This document shows, piece after piece, positions 8,878 to 17,727 of a stretch of DNA of 64,000 nucleotides (positions are counted from its first letter, which is position 1; each line of letters starts with the position of its first letter). Under the pieces are notes generated by a model. The model did not search any database, was not told the origin of the DNA, and worked only from the letters and a program-made list of their open reading frames with translations. Made by a program: the position numbers and the translations under genes. This stretch comes from Stenotrophomonas sp. UBA2629 (GTDB taxonomy: Bacteria; Pseudomonadota; Gammaproteobacteria; Xanthomonadales; Xanthomonadaceae): NCBI GenBank assembly GCA_002359895.1, contig DEOB01000010.1:1-64000 (forward strand). The letters are read 5' to 3'.

Positions 8878-9089
8878 TTTGGATGTTCATGGCAGTGACG
8901 AACGGTAGAGCACAGCCATGCTGCGCTGGGGCTTTGGCGGTGATGCCGCGTTGCCTCTGTGATGCTGCAGGTCATCTGCGAGGTGGTTTGTGGCGCTTTT
9001 GCGGTGCTTATGATCCTGCACCAAAGCCTCTGCCAAGCATGGCTCGGCACTACGGTTGTGTAGCAAAGGGGATTTCCGCAGGGCAAAGA
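8878..9089. other. Spacer between convergent fadL and putA
   Basis: The whole gap is 321 bases and is bounded by two terminators. The middle 212 bases show no family-like frame, repeat or clear structure. Confidence 0.6.
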
Positions 9090-9113
9090 AAAACCCCGCT
9101 TTCGCGGGGTTTT
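9090..9113 (-). terminator. Rho-independent terminator of putA
   Basis: A 10-bp stem of AAAACCCCGC with its complement around a 4-base loop. On the minus strand it follows the putA stop by about 25 bases and ends in a T-rich run. The symmetrical A/T flanks would let it act on both strands. Confidence 0.85.
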
Positions 9114-9138
9114 CCGTTACTGCTTGAAACTCAAACGA

Positions 9139-12100
9139 TCAGTCGCCCAGCGTCAGCAGCGAGGCGTTGCCGCCGGCGGCGGTGGTGTTCACCGTCACGG
9201 TCTTTTCGGTGGCAAAACGCAGCAGGTAGTGCGGGCCGCCGGCCTTGGGACCGGTGCCGGACAGCCCTTGACCGCCGAACGGCTGCACGCCGACCACTGC
9301 ACCAATCTGGTTGCGGTTGATGTAGACATTGCCCACGTTGACGCGCGAGGCGATGCGGTCAACCGTTTCGTCGATACGCGAATGCACACCCAAGGTAAGG
9401 CCGTAGCCGGTGTCGTTGATCTGGTCGATCACCGCATCCAGTTGGTCGGCCTTCCAGCGGATGACGTGCAGCACCGGCCCGAAGATTTCCTTGTGCAGCT
9501 GGCCCAGGTCGTTCAACTCGTAGGCGCGTGGTGCGAAGAACGTGCCGTGGGCGGCGTCGGCCGACAGCGGCGCGACGGCGATCAGGCGCGCCTCTTTGTC
9601 CATGCGTGCAGCGTGGTCGTTGAGGATCTGCAACGCGTCGGCGTCGATCACCGGGCCGACGTCGGTGGACAGTTCACCCGGGTTGCCGATCTTCAACTCA
9701 GCCATTGCGCCGGCCAGCATGCCCATCACCTTGTCGGCGATGTCGTCCTGCACGAACAGCACGCGTGCGGCCGAACAACGCTGGCCTGCGGACGTGAAGG
9801 CCGAGCCGATGGCGTCCTTGACCAGCTGCTCCGGCAGCGCCGAGGAGTCGGCGATGAAGGCGTTCTGGCCGCCGGTTTCAGCAATCAGCACACCGATGGC
9901 GGCATCGCGTGCGGCCATGGCGCGGTTGATGGCGCGGGCGGTGTCGGTGGAGCCGGTGAAGGCCACGCCGGCCACGCGCGGGTCGGCGGTGAGGGCGGCA
10001 CCGACGGTGGCGCCGTCGCCCGGCAGGAACTGCAGCACGCCTTCCGGCACGCCGGCGTCGAGCAGCAGCTTCACGGCGTAGTAGCCGATCAGGTTGGTCT
10101 GCTCGGCGGGCTTGGCGATGACGCTGTTGCCAGCGGCCAATGCAGCGGCAACCTGGCCCAGGAAGATGGCCAGCGGGAAGTTCCACGGGCTGATGCAGAC
10201 AAACACGCCACGGCCGTGCAGTTGCAGCTCGTTGCTTTCACCGGTGGGGCTGGGTAGCTTTTCGGCGCTGCTGAACTGCTCGCGTGCCTGCTTGGCGTAG
10301 TAACGCAGGAAGTCCACGGCTTCGCGTACTTCGGCCACGCCGTCGGGCAGGCTCTTGCCGGCTTCCTTCACGCACAGCGCCATGAACTCGGCAATGCGGG
10401 CTTCCAGCTGATCGGCGGCGTGCTCAAGGATGGCGGCGCGGCTGGCGGCCGGGGTGCGGTTCCAGGCCGGCTGTGCGGCCGCGGCGTTGGCCAGGGCCTT
10501 CTGCACGGTGGCGCTGTCGGCAGCCTGCCATTGGCCGACCACTTCGCGGCTGTCGGCCGGGTTGGTGACGGGCAGGGTGGCGCCGGTGATCGTTGCGCCC
10601 GGCACCAGCGGTGCGGCCTGCCAGGGCTTGATGGCGGCATTGAGCTGCTCGGCGAGGGCACGCAGGTCGTTGTCGTTGGCGAGGTTGATGCCCATGGAAT
10701 TGTTCCTGTCGTGGTTCTGGCTGCGCAGCAGGTCAACCGGCAGCGGGATCTTGGGGTGCGGGATGGAGGCGAATGAGGACACCGCTTCAACCGGATCGCG
10801 GATCAGGTCGTCGATGGATACGTCTTCGTCGGTGATGCGGTTGACGAAGCTGGAGTTGGCGCCGTTTTCGAGCAGACGACGCACCAGGTACGGCAACAGG
10901 TCTTCATGCGAGCCGACCGGCGCATACACGCGGCACGGCACGTTGAGGCGGTCGGCCGGGATCACCTCGGCATACAGGTCATCGCCCATGCCGTGCAGCT
11001 TCTGGTGCTCGTACACGCCGCCCTTGGCGATCTGCTTGATCGTGGCGATGGTGGCGGCGTTGTGCGTGGCGAACATCGGGTAGATGGCATCGCTGTGGCC
11101 GAACAGGCGCTTGGCGCAGGCAATGTAGGAAACGTCGGTGTTCTGCTTGCGGGTGAACACCGGGTAGCCGGCCAGGCCTTCGATCTGCGCGCGCTTGATT
11201 TCCGCATCCCAGTACGCGCCCTTGACCAGGCGTACCTGCAGCTTGTGGCCGATGCGGCGGGCCAGGTCGGCCAGGTAGTCGATCGTGTACGGCGTGCGCT
11301 TCTGATACGACTGCACGACGATGCCGAAGCCCTCCCAACCCTTCAACGAAGGATCGCTGACGACACGCTCGATGATGTCCAGCGACAGTTCCAGGCGGTC
11401 GGTTTCCTCGGCATCAACGGTGCAGCCGATGCCGTAGGACTTGGCCAGCTGCGCCAGCTCCAGCACGCCGGGCACCAGGTCGTTCAACACGCGCTCGCGC
11501 TTGGCGTGCTCGTAGCGCGGGTACAGCGCCGAGAGCTTGATCGAGATGCCGTGCGATGCGGTGACATCGCCGTCTGCTTTGCCGCCACGGGCGATGTTGT
11601 CGCTGCCGATGGCGTGGATGGCGCGGCGATAGTCTTCCAGGTAGCGCAGCGCGTCCTTCATGGTCAACGCGCCTTCGCCGAGCATGTCGAAGGAGTAGCG
11701 GTAGTTGCTGTTGTCGCCCTTGTGCGAGCGCGACAGCGCTTCGTCGATGGTGCGGCCCATGACGAACTGGTGGCCCATGATCTTCATGGCCTGGCGCACG
11801 GCCAGACGGATCACCGGCTCACCGACGCGGCCGATCAGACGCTTGAACGCGCCATGCACGTCACGTTTGGTGGCGTCGGCCAGATCGACCAGGTGGCCGG
11901 TCAGCATCAGGCCCCAGGTGGAGGCGTTGACCAGCACCGAATCGGACTGGCCCATGTGCCGTTTCCAGTCGGCTTCGCCGAGCTTGTCGCGGATGAGCTT
12001 GTCGGCGGTTTCCTGGTCCGGAATGCGCAGCAGCGCTTCGGCCACGCACATCAGCAGCACGCCTTCCTCGCTGCCGAGGTCGTACTGGCGCATGAAGGCT

Positions 12101-12360
12101 TCAATGGCGCCCTGGTTCTTGGCGCGTGCGCGCACGCGGCGGACCAGGTCGGCAGCAGTGGCCTGCACCTGTACCTGTTCGTCGGCCGGCAGGCGTGCCT
12201 GCTCCAGCAGTTCGCGGACGTGGCGGGTTTCGTCCTTCAGCCAAGCGTCGGTGATGGCCTGACGCAAGGCGGCCGGAGCCGGTGGCAGTTCGGGCGAAAG
12301 CAGTGCTTCCGCAGGAGAGGTGACAGCGTTGGATGAGGGTGCGTGCATGCCTTGAGCCAC
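9139..12360 (-). CDS. putA: Bifunctional PutA: proline dehydrogenase / P5C dehydrogenase
   Basis: A 1073-residue enzyme that oxidises proline to glutamate in two steps using FAD and NAD. The N-terminal half (about 90-500) has the PRODH barrel with GAYWDAEIK and YRRAI. The C-terminal aldehyde-dehydrogenase half (about 560-1055) has the active Cys in GQRCSAA (C862) and the Glu in AETGGQN. There is no N-terminal ribbon-helix-helix domain, so this PutA cannot repress its own gene as E. coli PutA does. The GTG start at 12360 gives MAQG; an ATG four codons later (12348) is equally possible, and neither has a strong ribosome site. It is divergent from ctaC across 763 bases. Confidence 0.96.
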   Translation of the reverse strand: MAQGMHAPSSNAVTSPAEALLSPELPPAPAALRQAITDAWLKDETRHVRELLEQARLPADEQVQVQATAADLVRRVRARAKNQGAIEAFMRQYDLGSEEGVLLMCVAEALLRIPDQETADKLIRDKLGEADWKRHMGQSDSVLVNASTWGLMLTGHLVDLADATKRDVHGAFKRLIGRVGEPVIRLAVRQAMKIMGHQFVMGRTIDEALSRSHKGDNSNYRYSFDMLGEGALTMKDALRYLEDYRRAIHAIGSDNIARGGKADGDVTASHGISIKLSALYPRYEHAKRERVLNDLVPGVLELAQLAKSYGIGCTVDAEETDRLELSLDIIERVVSDPSLKGWEGFGIVVQSYQKRTPYTIDYLADLARRIGHKLQVRLVKGAYWDAEIKRAQIEGLAGYPVFTRKQNTDVSYIACAKRLFGHSDAIYPMFATHNAATIATIKQIAKGGVYEHQKLHGMGDDLYAEVIPADRLNVPCRVYAPVGSHEDLLPYLVRRLLENGANSSFVNRITDEDVSIDDLIRDPVEAVSSFASIPHPKIPLPVDLLRSQNHDRNNSMGINLANDNDLRALAEQLNAAIKPWQAAPLVPGATITGATLPVTNPADSREVVGQWQAADSATVQKALANAAAAQPAWNRTPAASRAAILEHAADQLEARIAEFMALCVKEAGKSLPDGVAEVREAVDFLRYYAKQAREQFSSAEKLPSPTGESNELQLHGRGVFVCISPWNFPLAIFLGQVAAALAAGNSVIAKPAEQTNLIGYYAVKLLLDAGVPEGVLQFLPGDGATVGAALTADPRVAGVAFTGSTDTARAINRAMAARDAAIGVLIAETGGQNAFIADSSALPEQLVKDAIGSAFTSAGQRCSAARVLFVQDDIADKVMGMLAGAMAELKIGNPGELSTDVGPVIDADALQILNDHAARMDKEARLIAVAPLSADAAHGTFFAPRAYELNDLGQLHKEIFGPVLHVIRWKADQLDAVIDQINDTGYGLTLGVHSRIDETVDRIASRVNVGNVYINRNQIGAVVGVQPFGGQGLSGTGPKAGGPHYLLRFATEKTVTVNTTAAGGNASLLTLGD

Positions 12361-13123
12361 GGTTGAGCAATTTGGCCATTTTAATCCCCGGCGCAGGTTT
12401 TCCCAGTCCTTTTTTGGTTGCTTTCAGATTGGCGAAAGCCTTTTGTTGCAGGCGATTCCCGGTAAAACACGACCCCGCTTTTATTTGTGCTGATTCCGTC
12501 ATTTTTGCCGCCGATGTTGTGCGAAGCAGGGCGAAATTTTGTGTGCGCTGCAGCATCTTGCACATCAATGAATGGATGCTTGCCGGGGTGGTTGAGCGCG
12601 GCTACCATCGAGTCGTTTTCCGCGGTACGGACGCGGTTGCGGCTTGATAGAGATTCATCGGCTGGTTTTGCGATGGCTCACATGCGCAGCCGGTGCTGCA
12701 TCCCCCACGGGCGCTCACCGCCCGGCAGCTTGTCCTGTTGTTTGCGGCGTTGGCAGGGTTGGATGGTGTTGGCGGCGGGCCAGGCTTGGCTGTCCGCAGA
12801 CGTTCTCTCCCCCGTCTTCGCGTTGGTGCATTGCTTCCTGGTGGCGGGTCGTTGCGTGCAGCGGCTACCACTGGGAAGAGATCCGGGTAGGGCCGGACTG
12901 CGTGGATTCATTCCCGCAGCCGGAAGTCCACCGGTGTTCCGGGTCCATCCTCAGGGGTGTGTCTGGTCGCCGGAGAAGAACGGGTCCTGCGGGTTTCCAG
13001 CGGCAAGCAGGTGGAGGTGGGGAGTTTCCCCGCGCCTGCCGAACGTCGGAAACCTGCAGTGGCACTTGAAAGCTTGCTCGCAGCCAGCAATGGCTGCAAA
13101 CCGACGACGTCAAGGGTCTAGGC
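12361..13123. other. Long divergent intergenic region putA / ctaC
   Basis: This 763-base gap should hold the promoters of putA (minus) and of the cytochrome oxidase operon (plus). The putA side (about 12375-12540) is clearly AT-richer than the surroundings. Around 12708-12724 a CGGGCG/CGCCCG hairpin is visible. Long frames cross the region, but their Trp, Cys and Arg-rich content looks non-coding. I see no tRNA or known RNA. An unrecognised leader or small RNA on the ctaC side cannot be excluded. Confidence 0.6.
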
Positions 13124-14044
13124 ATGAAGCAAAGCAGCGGGTGGGGCGGGAAGTTGCAGTACGTTTTGATGCTGGCAGCCATGGCGCTGTTGGCGCCGTC
13201 GGCATGGGCGCAGTCGGCCGATCCCAAGGCCTGGCAGCTCAACATGGGCAAGGGCGTCACCCATACCGCGCGCATGGCGTGGGAAGCGCACATGGTGGCG
13301 TTGTGGGTCTGCGTGGTGATCGGTGTGCTGGTGTTCGGCGCGCTGTTCTACGCCATCTTCAAGTTCCGCAGGTCCAAGGGTGCGGTGGCGGCCAAGTTCA
13401 GCCACAACACCAAGGCCGAGGTCATCTGGACCGTCATCCCGATCGTCATCCTGGTGGTGATGGCATGGCCGGCCACGGCCAAGCTGATTGCCATGTACGA
13501 CACCCGCGATTCGGAAATGACGGTGAAGGTCACCGGCTACCAGTGGATGTGGAAGTACGAATACCTGGGCGAGAACGTCGCCTTCACCAGCCGCTTGGAC
13601 CGCAAGTCCGACGAGGTCCGCCAGAGCGGTGTGGTGCCCACCATGGCCACCGACCCGAACTATCTGCTGGACGTGGACAACCCGCTGGTGCTGCCGGTCA
13701 ACACCAAGGTGCGTTTCGTCATCACCTCCGATGACGTGATCCACGCATGGTGGGTGCCTGCACTGGGCTGGAAACAGGACGCGGTGCCGGGCTTCATCAA
13801 CGAGCGCTGGACCAACATCGAGACCGAAGGCGTCTATCGCGGCCAATGCGCGGAGCTCTGCGGCAAGGACCACGGCTTCATGCCGATCGTGGTCAAGGCC
13901 GTGTCCAAAGAAGCGTTCAAAACGTGGCTGGCCTCGCGCAAACCCGCGCCGGCGCCGGAACCTGCTGCGGCGCCCGCTGCTCCCGTCACCGAAACACCGC
14001 AACCGGAAGCCACGCCTGCCCCGCAGGCCGGCACCGGCGCCTGA
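13124..14044 (+). CDS. ctaC: Cytochrome c oxidase subunit II (CuA)
   Basis: A 306-residue subunit that receives electrons from cytochrome c at a binuclear CuA centre. It has a signal peptide (ending about SAWA), then two membrane helices (about residues 55-80 and 103-123), then a periplasmic cupredoxin domain. The CuA site is intact: QCAELCGKDHGFM contains both Cys, the Glu, His and Met ligands, and an upstream DVIHAWWVPALG carries the other His. The TGYQWMWKYEY aromatic electron-entry region is also present. A Pro/Ala/Glu-rich tail ends the protein. It is the first gene of the oxidase operon. Confidence 0.97.
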   Translation: MKQSSGWGGKLQYVLMLAAMALLAPSAWAQSADPKAWQLNMGKGVTHTARMAWEAHMVALWVCVVIGVLVFGALFYAIFKFRRSKGAVAAKFSHNTKAEVIWTVIPIVILVVMAWPATAKLIAMYDTRDSEMTVKVTGYQWMWKYEYLGENVAFTSRLDRKSDEVRQSGVVPTMATDPNYLLDVDNPLVLPVNTKVRFVITSDDVIHAWWVPALGWKQDAVPGFINERWTNIETEGVYRGQCAELCGKDHGFMPIVVKAVSKEAFKTWLASRKPAPAPEPAAAPAAPVTETPQPEATPAPQAGTGA

Positions 14045-14109
14045 TCCCACTGCGTGCCGGCGCAGGCCGGCGCGATGCCTGGAAACTGGATTAACGAGGT
14101 GTAGTTGCA

Positions 14110-15720
14110 ATGGCGAATTCCGCAGTGGATCACTCCGATCACCACGGCCATCAACAAGGCTTCTTCGAGCGCTGGTTTTTCTCCACCAACCACAAAGACA
14201 TCGGCACGCTGTATCTGCTTTTCAGCTTCCTGATGTTCATCGTCGGCGCGGCGATGAGCGTGGTGATCCGTCTGGAACTTGCGCAACCCGGCCTGCAGTT
14301 CGTGAAGCCGGAGTTCTTCAACCAGATGACTACCGTGCACGCGCTGGTGATGATCTTCGGTGGCGTTATGCCGGCCTTCGTCGGCTTGGCCAACTGGATG
14401 ATTCCGCTGCAGATCGGCGCGCCGGACATGGCGCTGCCGCGCATGAACAACTGGTCGTTCTGGCTGCTGCCGGTGGCCTTCACGTTGTTGTTGATGACGC
14501 TGTTTCTGCCGGGCGGTGCGCCGGCCGGTGGCTGGACGCTGTATCCGCCGCTGTCGCTGCAGGGTGGCTACAACGTGGCCTTCAGCGTGTTTGCCATCCA
14601 CGTGGCGGGCATCAGCTCGATCATGGGCGCGATCAACATCATCGCCACCGTGCTCAACATGCGTGCGCCGGGCATTGATCTGTTGAAGATGCCCATCTTC
14701 TGCTGGACGTGGTTGATCACCGCGTTCCTGCTGATCGCGGTGATGCCGGTGTTGGCCGGTGCGGTGACCATGCTGCTGACCGACAAATTCTTCGGCACCA
14801 GTTTCTTCAATGCCGCCGGTGGCGGTGACCCGGTGATGTACCAGCACATCTTCTGGTTCTTCGGGCACCCGGAGGTCTACATCATGATCCTGCCGGCGTT
14901 CGGCGTGGTCAGCGAAGTTCTGCCCACCTTCAGCCGCAAGCCGCTGTTTGGTTATCAGGCGATGGTGTACGCCACCGCCGCCATCGCGTTCCTGTCGTTC
15001 ATCGTGTGGGCGCACCACATGTTCACGGTGGGCATGCCGTTGGGTGGCGAAATCTACTTCATGTTCGCCACGATGCTGATCTCCATCCCCACCGGGGTGA
15101 AGGTGTTCAACTGGGTGAGCACGATGTGGGAGGGCTCGCTCACGTTCGAGACGCCGATGCTGTTCTCCATCTCGTTCGTCATCCTGTTCACCATCGGCGG
15201 TTTTTCCGGATTGATGCTGGCCATCGTGCCGGCCGATTTCCAATACCACGACACGTACTTCGTGGTGGCGCATTTCCACTACGTGCTGGTCACCGGCGCG
15301 GTGTTGGCGCTGATTGCGGCGGTGTACTACTGGTGGCCCAAGTGGACCGGGCGCATGTACAACGAGTTCTGGGGCAAGGTGCACTTCTGGTGGACGATGG
15401 TGTTCGTCAACCTGCTGTTCTTCCCGCAGCACTTCCTCGGCCTGGCCGGCATGCCGCGTCGTATTCCCGATTACAACCCGGTGTTTGCCGACTGGAACCT
15501 GGTCAGCTCGATCGGCGCGTTCGGCATGTTCGTCACGCCGTTCATGATGGCGGCGATTCTGTTGTCGTCACTGCGTAACGGCAAGCGTGCCCAAGCGCGT
15601 GCGTGGGAAGGGGCAAAGGGCCTGGAGTGGACCATTCCATCGCCGGCACCGGCACACACCTTCACGGTGCCACCGGTGATCAAGCCGGGTGACCTGGCCC
15701 ATGACGATGTCACCCATTGA
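14110..15720 (+). CDS. ctaD: Cytochrome c oxidase subunit I
   Basis: A 536-residue heme-copper oxidase core of the aa3 type with twelve membrane helices. Visible hallmarks include TTVHALVMIFGGVMPAF (low-spin heme His), FWFFGHPEVYIMILPAFG (CuB His and the cross-linked Tyr, with the E of the D-channel in GHPEVY), WAHHMFTVGM (CuB His pair) and VAHFHYVLVTG (heme a3 and heme a ligands). The start ATG lies 65 bases after ctaC. The order ctaC-ctaD-small gene-ctaG-ctaE is conserved in the group. Confidence 0.98.
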   Translation: MANSAVDHSDHHGHQQGFFERWFFSTNHKDIGTLYLLFSFLMFIVGAAMSVVIRLELAQPGLQFVKPEFFNQMTTVHALVMIFGGVMPAFVGLANWMIPLQIGAPDMALPRMNNWSFWLLPVAFTLLLMTLFLPGGAPAGGWTLYPPLSLQGGYNVAFSVFAIHVAGISSIMGAINIIATVLNMRAPGIDLLKMPIFCWTWLITAFLLIAVMPVLAGAVTMLLTDKFFGTSFFNAAGGGDPVMYQHIFWFFGHPEVYIMILPAFGVVSEVLPTFSRKPLFGYQAMVYATAAIAFLSFIVWAHHMFTVGMPLGGEIYFMFATMLISIPTGVKVFNWVSTMWEGSLTFETPMLFSISFVILFTIGGFSGLMLAIVPADFQYHDTYFVVAHFHYVLVTGAVLALIAAVYYWWPKWTGRMYNEFWGKVHFWWTMVFVNLLFFPQHFLGLAGMPRRIPDYNPVFADWNLVSSIGAFGMFVTPFMMAAILLSSLRNGKRAQARAWEGAKGLEWTIPSPAPAHTFTVPPVIKPGDLAHDDVTH

Positions 15721-15733
15721 GGAGCCGCAGCTG

Positions 15734-15871
15734 ATGCACAACGACAAGCAATGGCAGCCTGAGGAAATGGCACTGCGTCGCCGCCGTTCGCGGCGCACGG
15801 CGCTGGTGGTGGGCCTGGTGGCGGTGGCTGTGTATGTCGGTTTCATCCTGTCCGGAGTGCTCGCACATTGA
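15734..15871 (+). CDS. 45-residue single-helix membrane protein in the oxidase operon
   Basis: A very small protein, MHNDKQWQPEEMALRRRRS and onward: an acidic head, an RRRRSRR positive cluster (about 15-21) and one membrane helix (about 22-42, ALVVGLVAVAVYVGFILSGVLAH). This predicts an N-in orientation. The start at 15734 has GGAG about 9 bases upstream; an in-frame ATG at 15689 would lie inside ctaD. Its stop overlaps the TTG start of ctaG (TTGA), so the two are translationally coupled. Its position between ctaD and ctaG matches small oxidase assembly proteins seen in other proteobacteria. That role is inference from location only. Confidence 0.7.
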   Translation: MHNDKQWQPEEMALRRRRSRRTALVVGLVAVAVYVGFILSGVLAH

Positions 15872-16455
15872 GCACGCCCGCGCCCAAGCCCGCACGCAAT
15901 GCCGGCATGGTCCGGCTGATCGGCGTGGCGCTGGCGGTGTTCGTGCTGACGTTTTCGTTGGTGCCGCTGTACCGCATTGCCTGCGAGAAAGTGTTTGGCG
16001 TGCGCCTGGAGCGCGGTGCCAGCTCGGGCGTAGCCACGCATGCCGGTGATACCAAGCGCACGGTGCGGGTGGAGTTTGATGGAGGCGTCAATTCAAAACT
16101 GCCGTGGGCGTTTCATCCCGAAAGATTGACGATGGATGTGGTGCCGGGCGAGTTGAACGAGGCGCTGTACTTTGCGCGCAACGACAGCGAACGCGCGCTG
16201 GTAGGCAGCGCGGTGCCGTCGGTGGCGCCGGCCCGCGCATCGGGTTATTTCAACAAGACCGAGTGTTTCTGTTTCACCGCACAGACGCTGCAGGCCGGCG
16301 AGCAGCGGGAGATGCCGGTGCGCTTCATCGTTGATCCGGATCTGCCGGCCGACGTGAAGACCATCACCCTGTCCTACACGTTCTACAAGAATGATGTGCT
16401 GAGCGAGCAGCTGGCGCCGGCTTCAGCCGCCACCGCTGCGCACGCAGCTCCCTGA
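15868..16455 (+). CDS. ctaG: Cytochrome c oxidase assembly protein CtaG/Cox11
   Basis: A 195-residue copper chaperone that delivers copper to CuB of subunit I. It has one N-terminal membrane helix (about 17-33), then a periplasmic immunoglobulin-like domain. The copper-binding CFCF motif is present in FNKTECFCFTAQTL, followed by the diagnostic MPVRFIVDPDLP and ITLSYTFYK. The start is a TTG sharing bases with the stop of the preceding small gene, so translation is probably coupled. The gene lies between ctaD and ctaE, the usual place. Confidence 0.95.
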   Translation: MSTPAPKPARNAGMVRLIGVALAVFVLTFSLVPLYRIACEKVFGVRLERGASSGVATHAGDTKRTVRVEFDGGVNSKLPWAFHPERLTMDVVPGELNEALYFARNDSERALVGSAVPSVAPARASGYFNKTECFCFTAQTLQAGEQREMPVRFIVDPDLPADVKTITLSYTFYKNDVLSEQLAPASAATAAHAAP

Positions 16456-16476
16456 TCACGGACCCGGAAGCGAGCC

Positions 16477-17352
16477 ATGGCCCATAACACGCCTGATGCC
16501 AACGTCTACTTCGTGCCGAGCCATAGCAAATGGCCCTTTGTCGGCTCGATCGCCATGCTGGTGTTGATGGTGGGGGTAGCCAGTTGGCTTAACGACACCA
16601 GCTGGGGGCAGTGGACGTTCTTCGCCGGGTTGGCGATGTTGATACTCACCCTGTTCCTCTGGTTCGGCGATGTCATCCGCGAGTCGGTGGCGGGTAATTA
16701 CAACCGTCAGGTGGATGGCTCGTTCCGGATGGGGATGATCTGGTTCATCTTCTCCGAGGTGATGTTCTTTGCCGCCTTCTTTGGTGCGCTGTTCTACACC
16801 CGCAACCTGGGCCTGCCGTGGCTGGGTGGGGAAGGCCAGGGTGGGGCGACCAACGAGCTCCTGTGGGGAGGCTATTCGACAGCGTGGCCGACCAACGGCC
16901 CGGCCGATATCGGCGGGGCGTTCCAGACCATTCCGGCCTGGGGCCTGCCCCTGCTCAATACGCTGATCCTGTTGACCTCCGGCATCACGCTGACCATCGC
17001 TCACCACGCGCTCAAAGCCGGCAACCGCAAGCAGCTGCTGATATGGCTGGGCGTGACCGTGGTGTTGGGCTGCGTGTTCTTGTTCTTCCAGGCCGAGGAA
17101 TACATCCACGCCTACAAAGAACTGAACCTGACGATGGGCTCGGGCATTTACGGCTCCACGTTCTTCCTGCTCACCGGCTTCCACGGCGCACATGTGGCGC
17201 TGGGTACCATCATGTTGACGGTGATGTGGTTCCGCGCGGCCAAGGGGCACTTCAGCCGGGACAACCACTTCGGCTTTGAAGCCGCAGCGTGGTACTGGCA
17301 TTTCGTCGACGTGGTGTGGCTGATGCTGTTCCTGTTTGTCTACGTGCTCTGA
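16477..17352 (+). CDS. ctaE: Cytochrome c oxidase subunit III
   Basis: A 291-residue seven-helix subunit that stabilises the oxidase core. Family landmarks are YFVPSHSKWPFVGS at the start, FRMGMIWFIFSEVMFFAAFFGALFY, GSTFFLLTGFHGAHVALGT and WYWHFVDVVWLMLFLFVYVL at the very end. The insert between helices around residues 108-150 is rich in Gly and Trp, as in other gammaproteobacterial homologues. It starts 21 bases after ctaG and ends the first part of the operon. Confidence 0.97.
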   Translation: MAHNTPDANVYFVPSHSKWPFVGSIAMLVLMVGVASWLNDTSWGQWTFFAGLAMLILTLFLWFGDVIRESVAGNYNRQVDGSFRMGMIWFIFSEVMFFAAFFGALFYTRNLGLPWLGGEGQGGATNELLWGGYSTAWPTNGPADIGGAFQTIPAWGLPLLNTLILLTSGITLTIAHHALKAGNRKQLLIWLGVTVVLGCVFLFFQAEEYIHAYKELNLTMGSGIYGSTFFLLTGFHGAHVALGTIMLTVMWFRAAKGHFSRDNHFGFEAAAWYWHFVDVVWLMLFLFVYVL

Positions 17353-17392
17353 GTTGGAGCAGGCGACATCAACGCAGCAGCGGCGTTGAGGT

Positions 17393-17431
17393 GACGACGC
17401 GGGTGGCAGGAGCTCACCCGCGAGTGTCGTC
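17393..17431. terminator. Imperfect hairpin between convergent ctaE and DUF2909
   Basis: GACGAC and GCGGGTG pair with CACCCGC and GTCGTC around a 9-base loop with a bulge. There is no clear T tract, so termination here is only a suggestion. Confidence 0.35.
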
Positions 17432-17451
17432 GAAAGTCCGGCGACCTTGCG

Positions 17452-17670
17452 TCAACCGCCCACGCCGTGCGGCTTGATCCAGCCGCTGTAGATGCCTACC
17501 GCCACCAACAGGATCAACACCACCGAAAGCACAATGCGCCGCGTCAGCGCGTTGACCGTGCGCTTGGTCTGGCCGCGATCAATCATCAGGTAGTAAAGGC
17601 CCGCCCCCAGATTCCAGACGATGACGATCAGAAACGCGATTACCAGCAGGGTCTTCAACGAATCATTCAT
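17452..17670 (-). CDS. DUF2909 family twin-helix membrane protein
   Basis: A 72-residue protein with two membrane helices (about 5-27 and 45-65) joined by a basic loop (DRGQTKRTVNALTRR). The pattern matches DUF2909, small inner-membrane proteins found almost always next to surf1 and ctaE genes in gammaproteobacteria. It is encoded opposite to the oxidase genes, and its start lies 57 bases from surf1, so the two share a divergent promoter region. The function is unknown; a link to oxidase assembly is suggested by conserved location. Confidence 0.85.
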   Translation of the reverse strand: MNDSLKTLLVIAFLIVIVWNLGAGLYYLMIDRGQTKRTVNALTRRIVLSVVLILLVAVGIYSGWIKPHGVGG

Positions 17671-17727
17671 GCGCGGCTCGATGGGTGGATGGGCAGGGCT
17701 ATATCACCTGCTTGAGGCCGACTTGTC

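Noticed and set aside
10906..12336. 476-residue frame antisense to putA
   Set aside because: Shadow of putA, whose domains are clear on the other strand.
12487..13734. Long frame crossing the putA-ctaC gap into ctaC
   Set aside because: Its content is Trp, Cys and Arg-rich before ctaC and in the wrong frame inside it; not coding.
13834..15432. 532-residue frame antisense to ctaD
   Set aside because: Rich in His, Gln and Arg; it is the complement of the oxidase subunit I codons.
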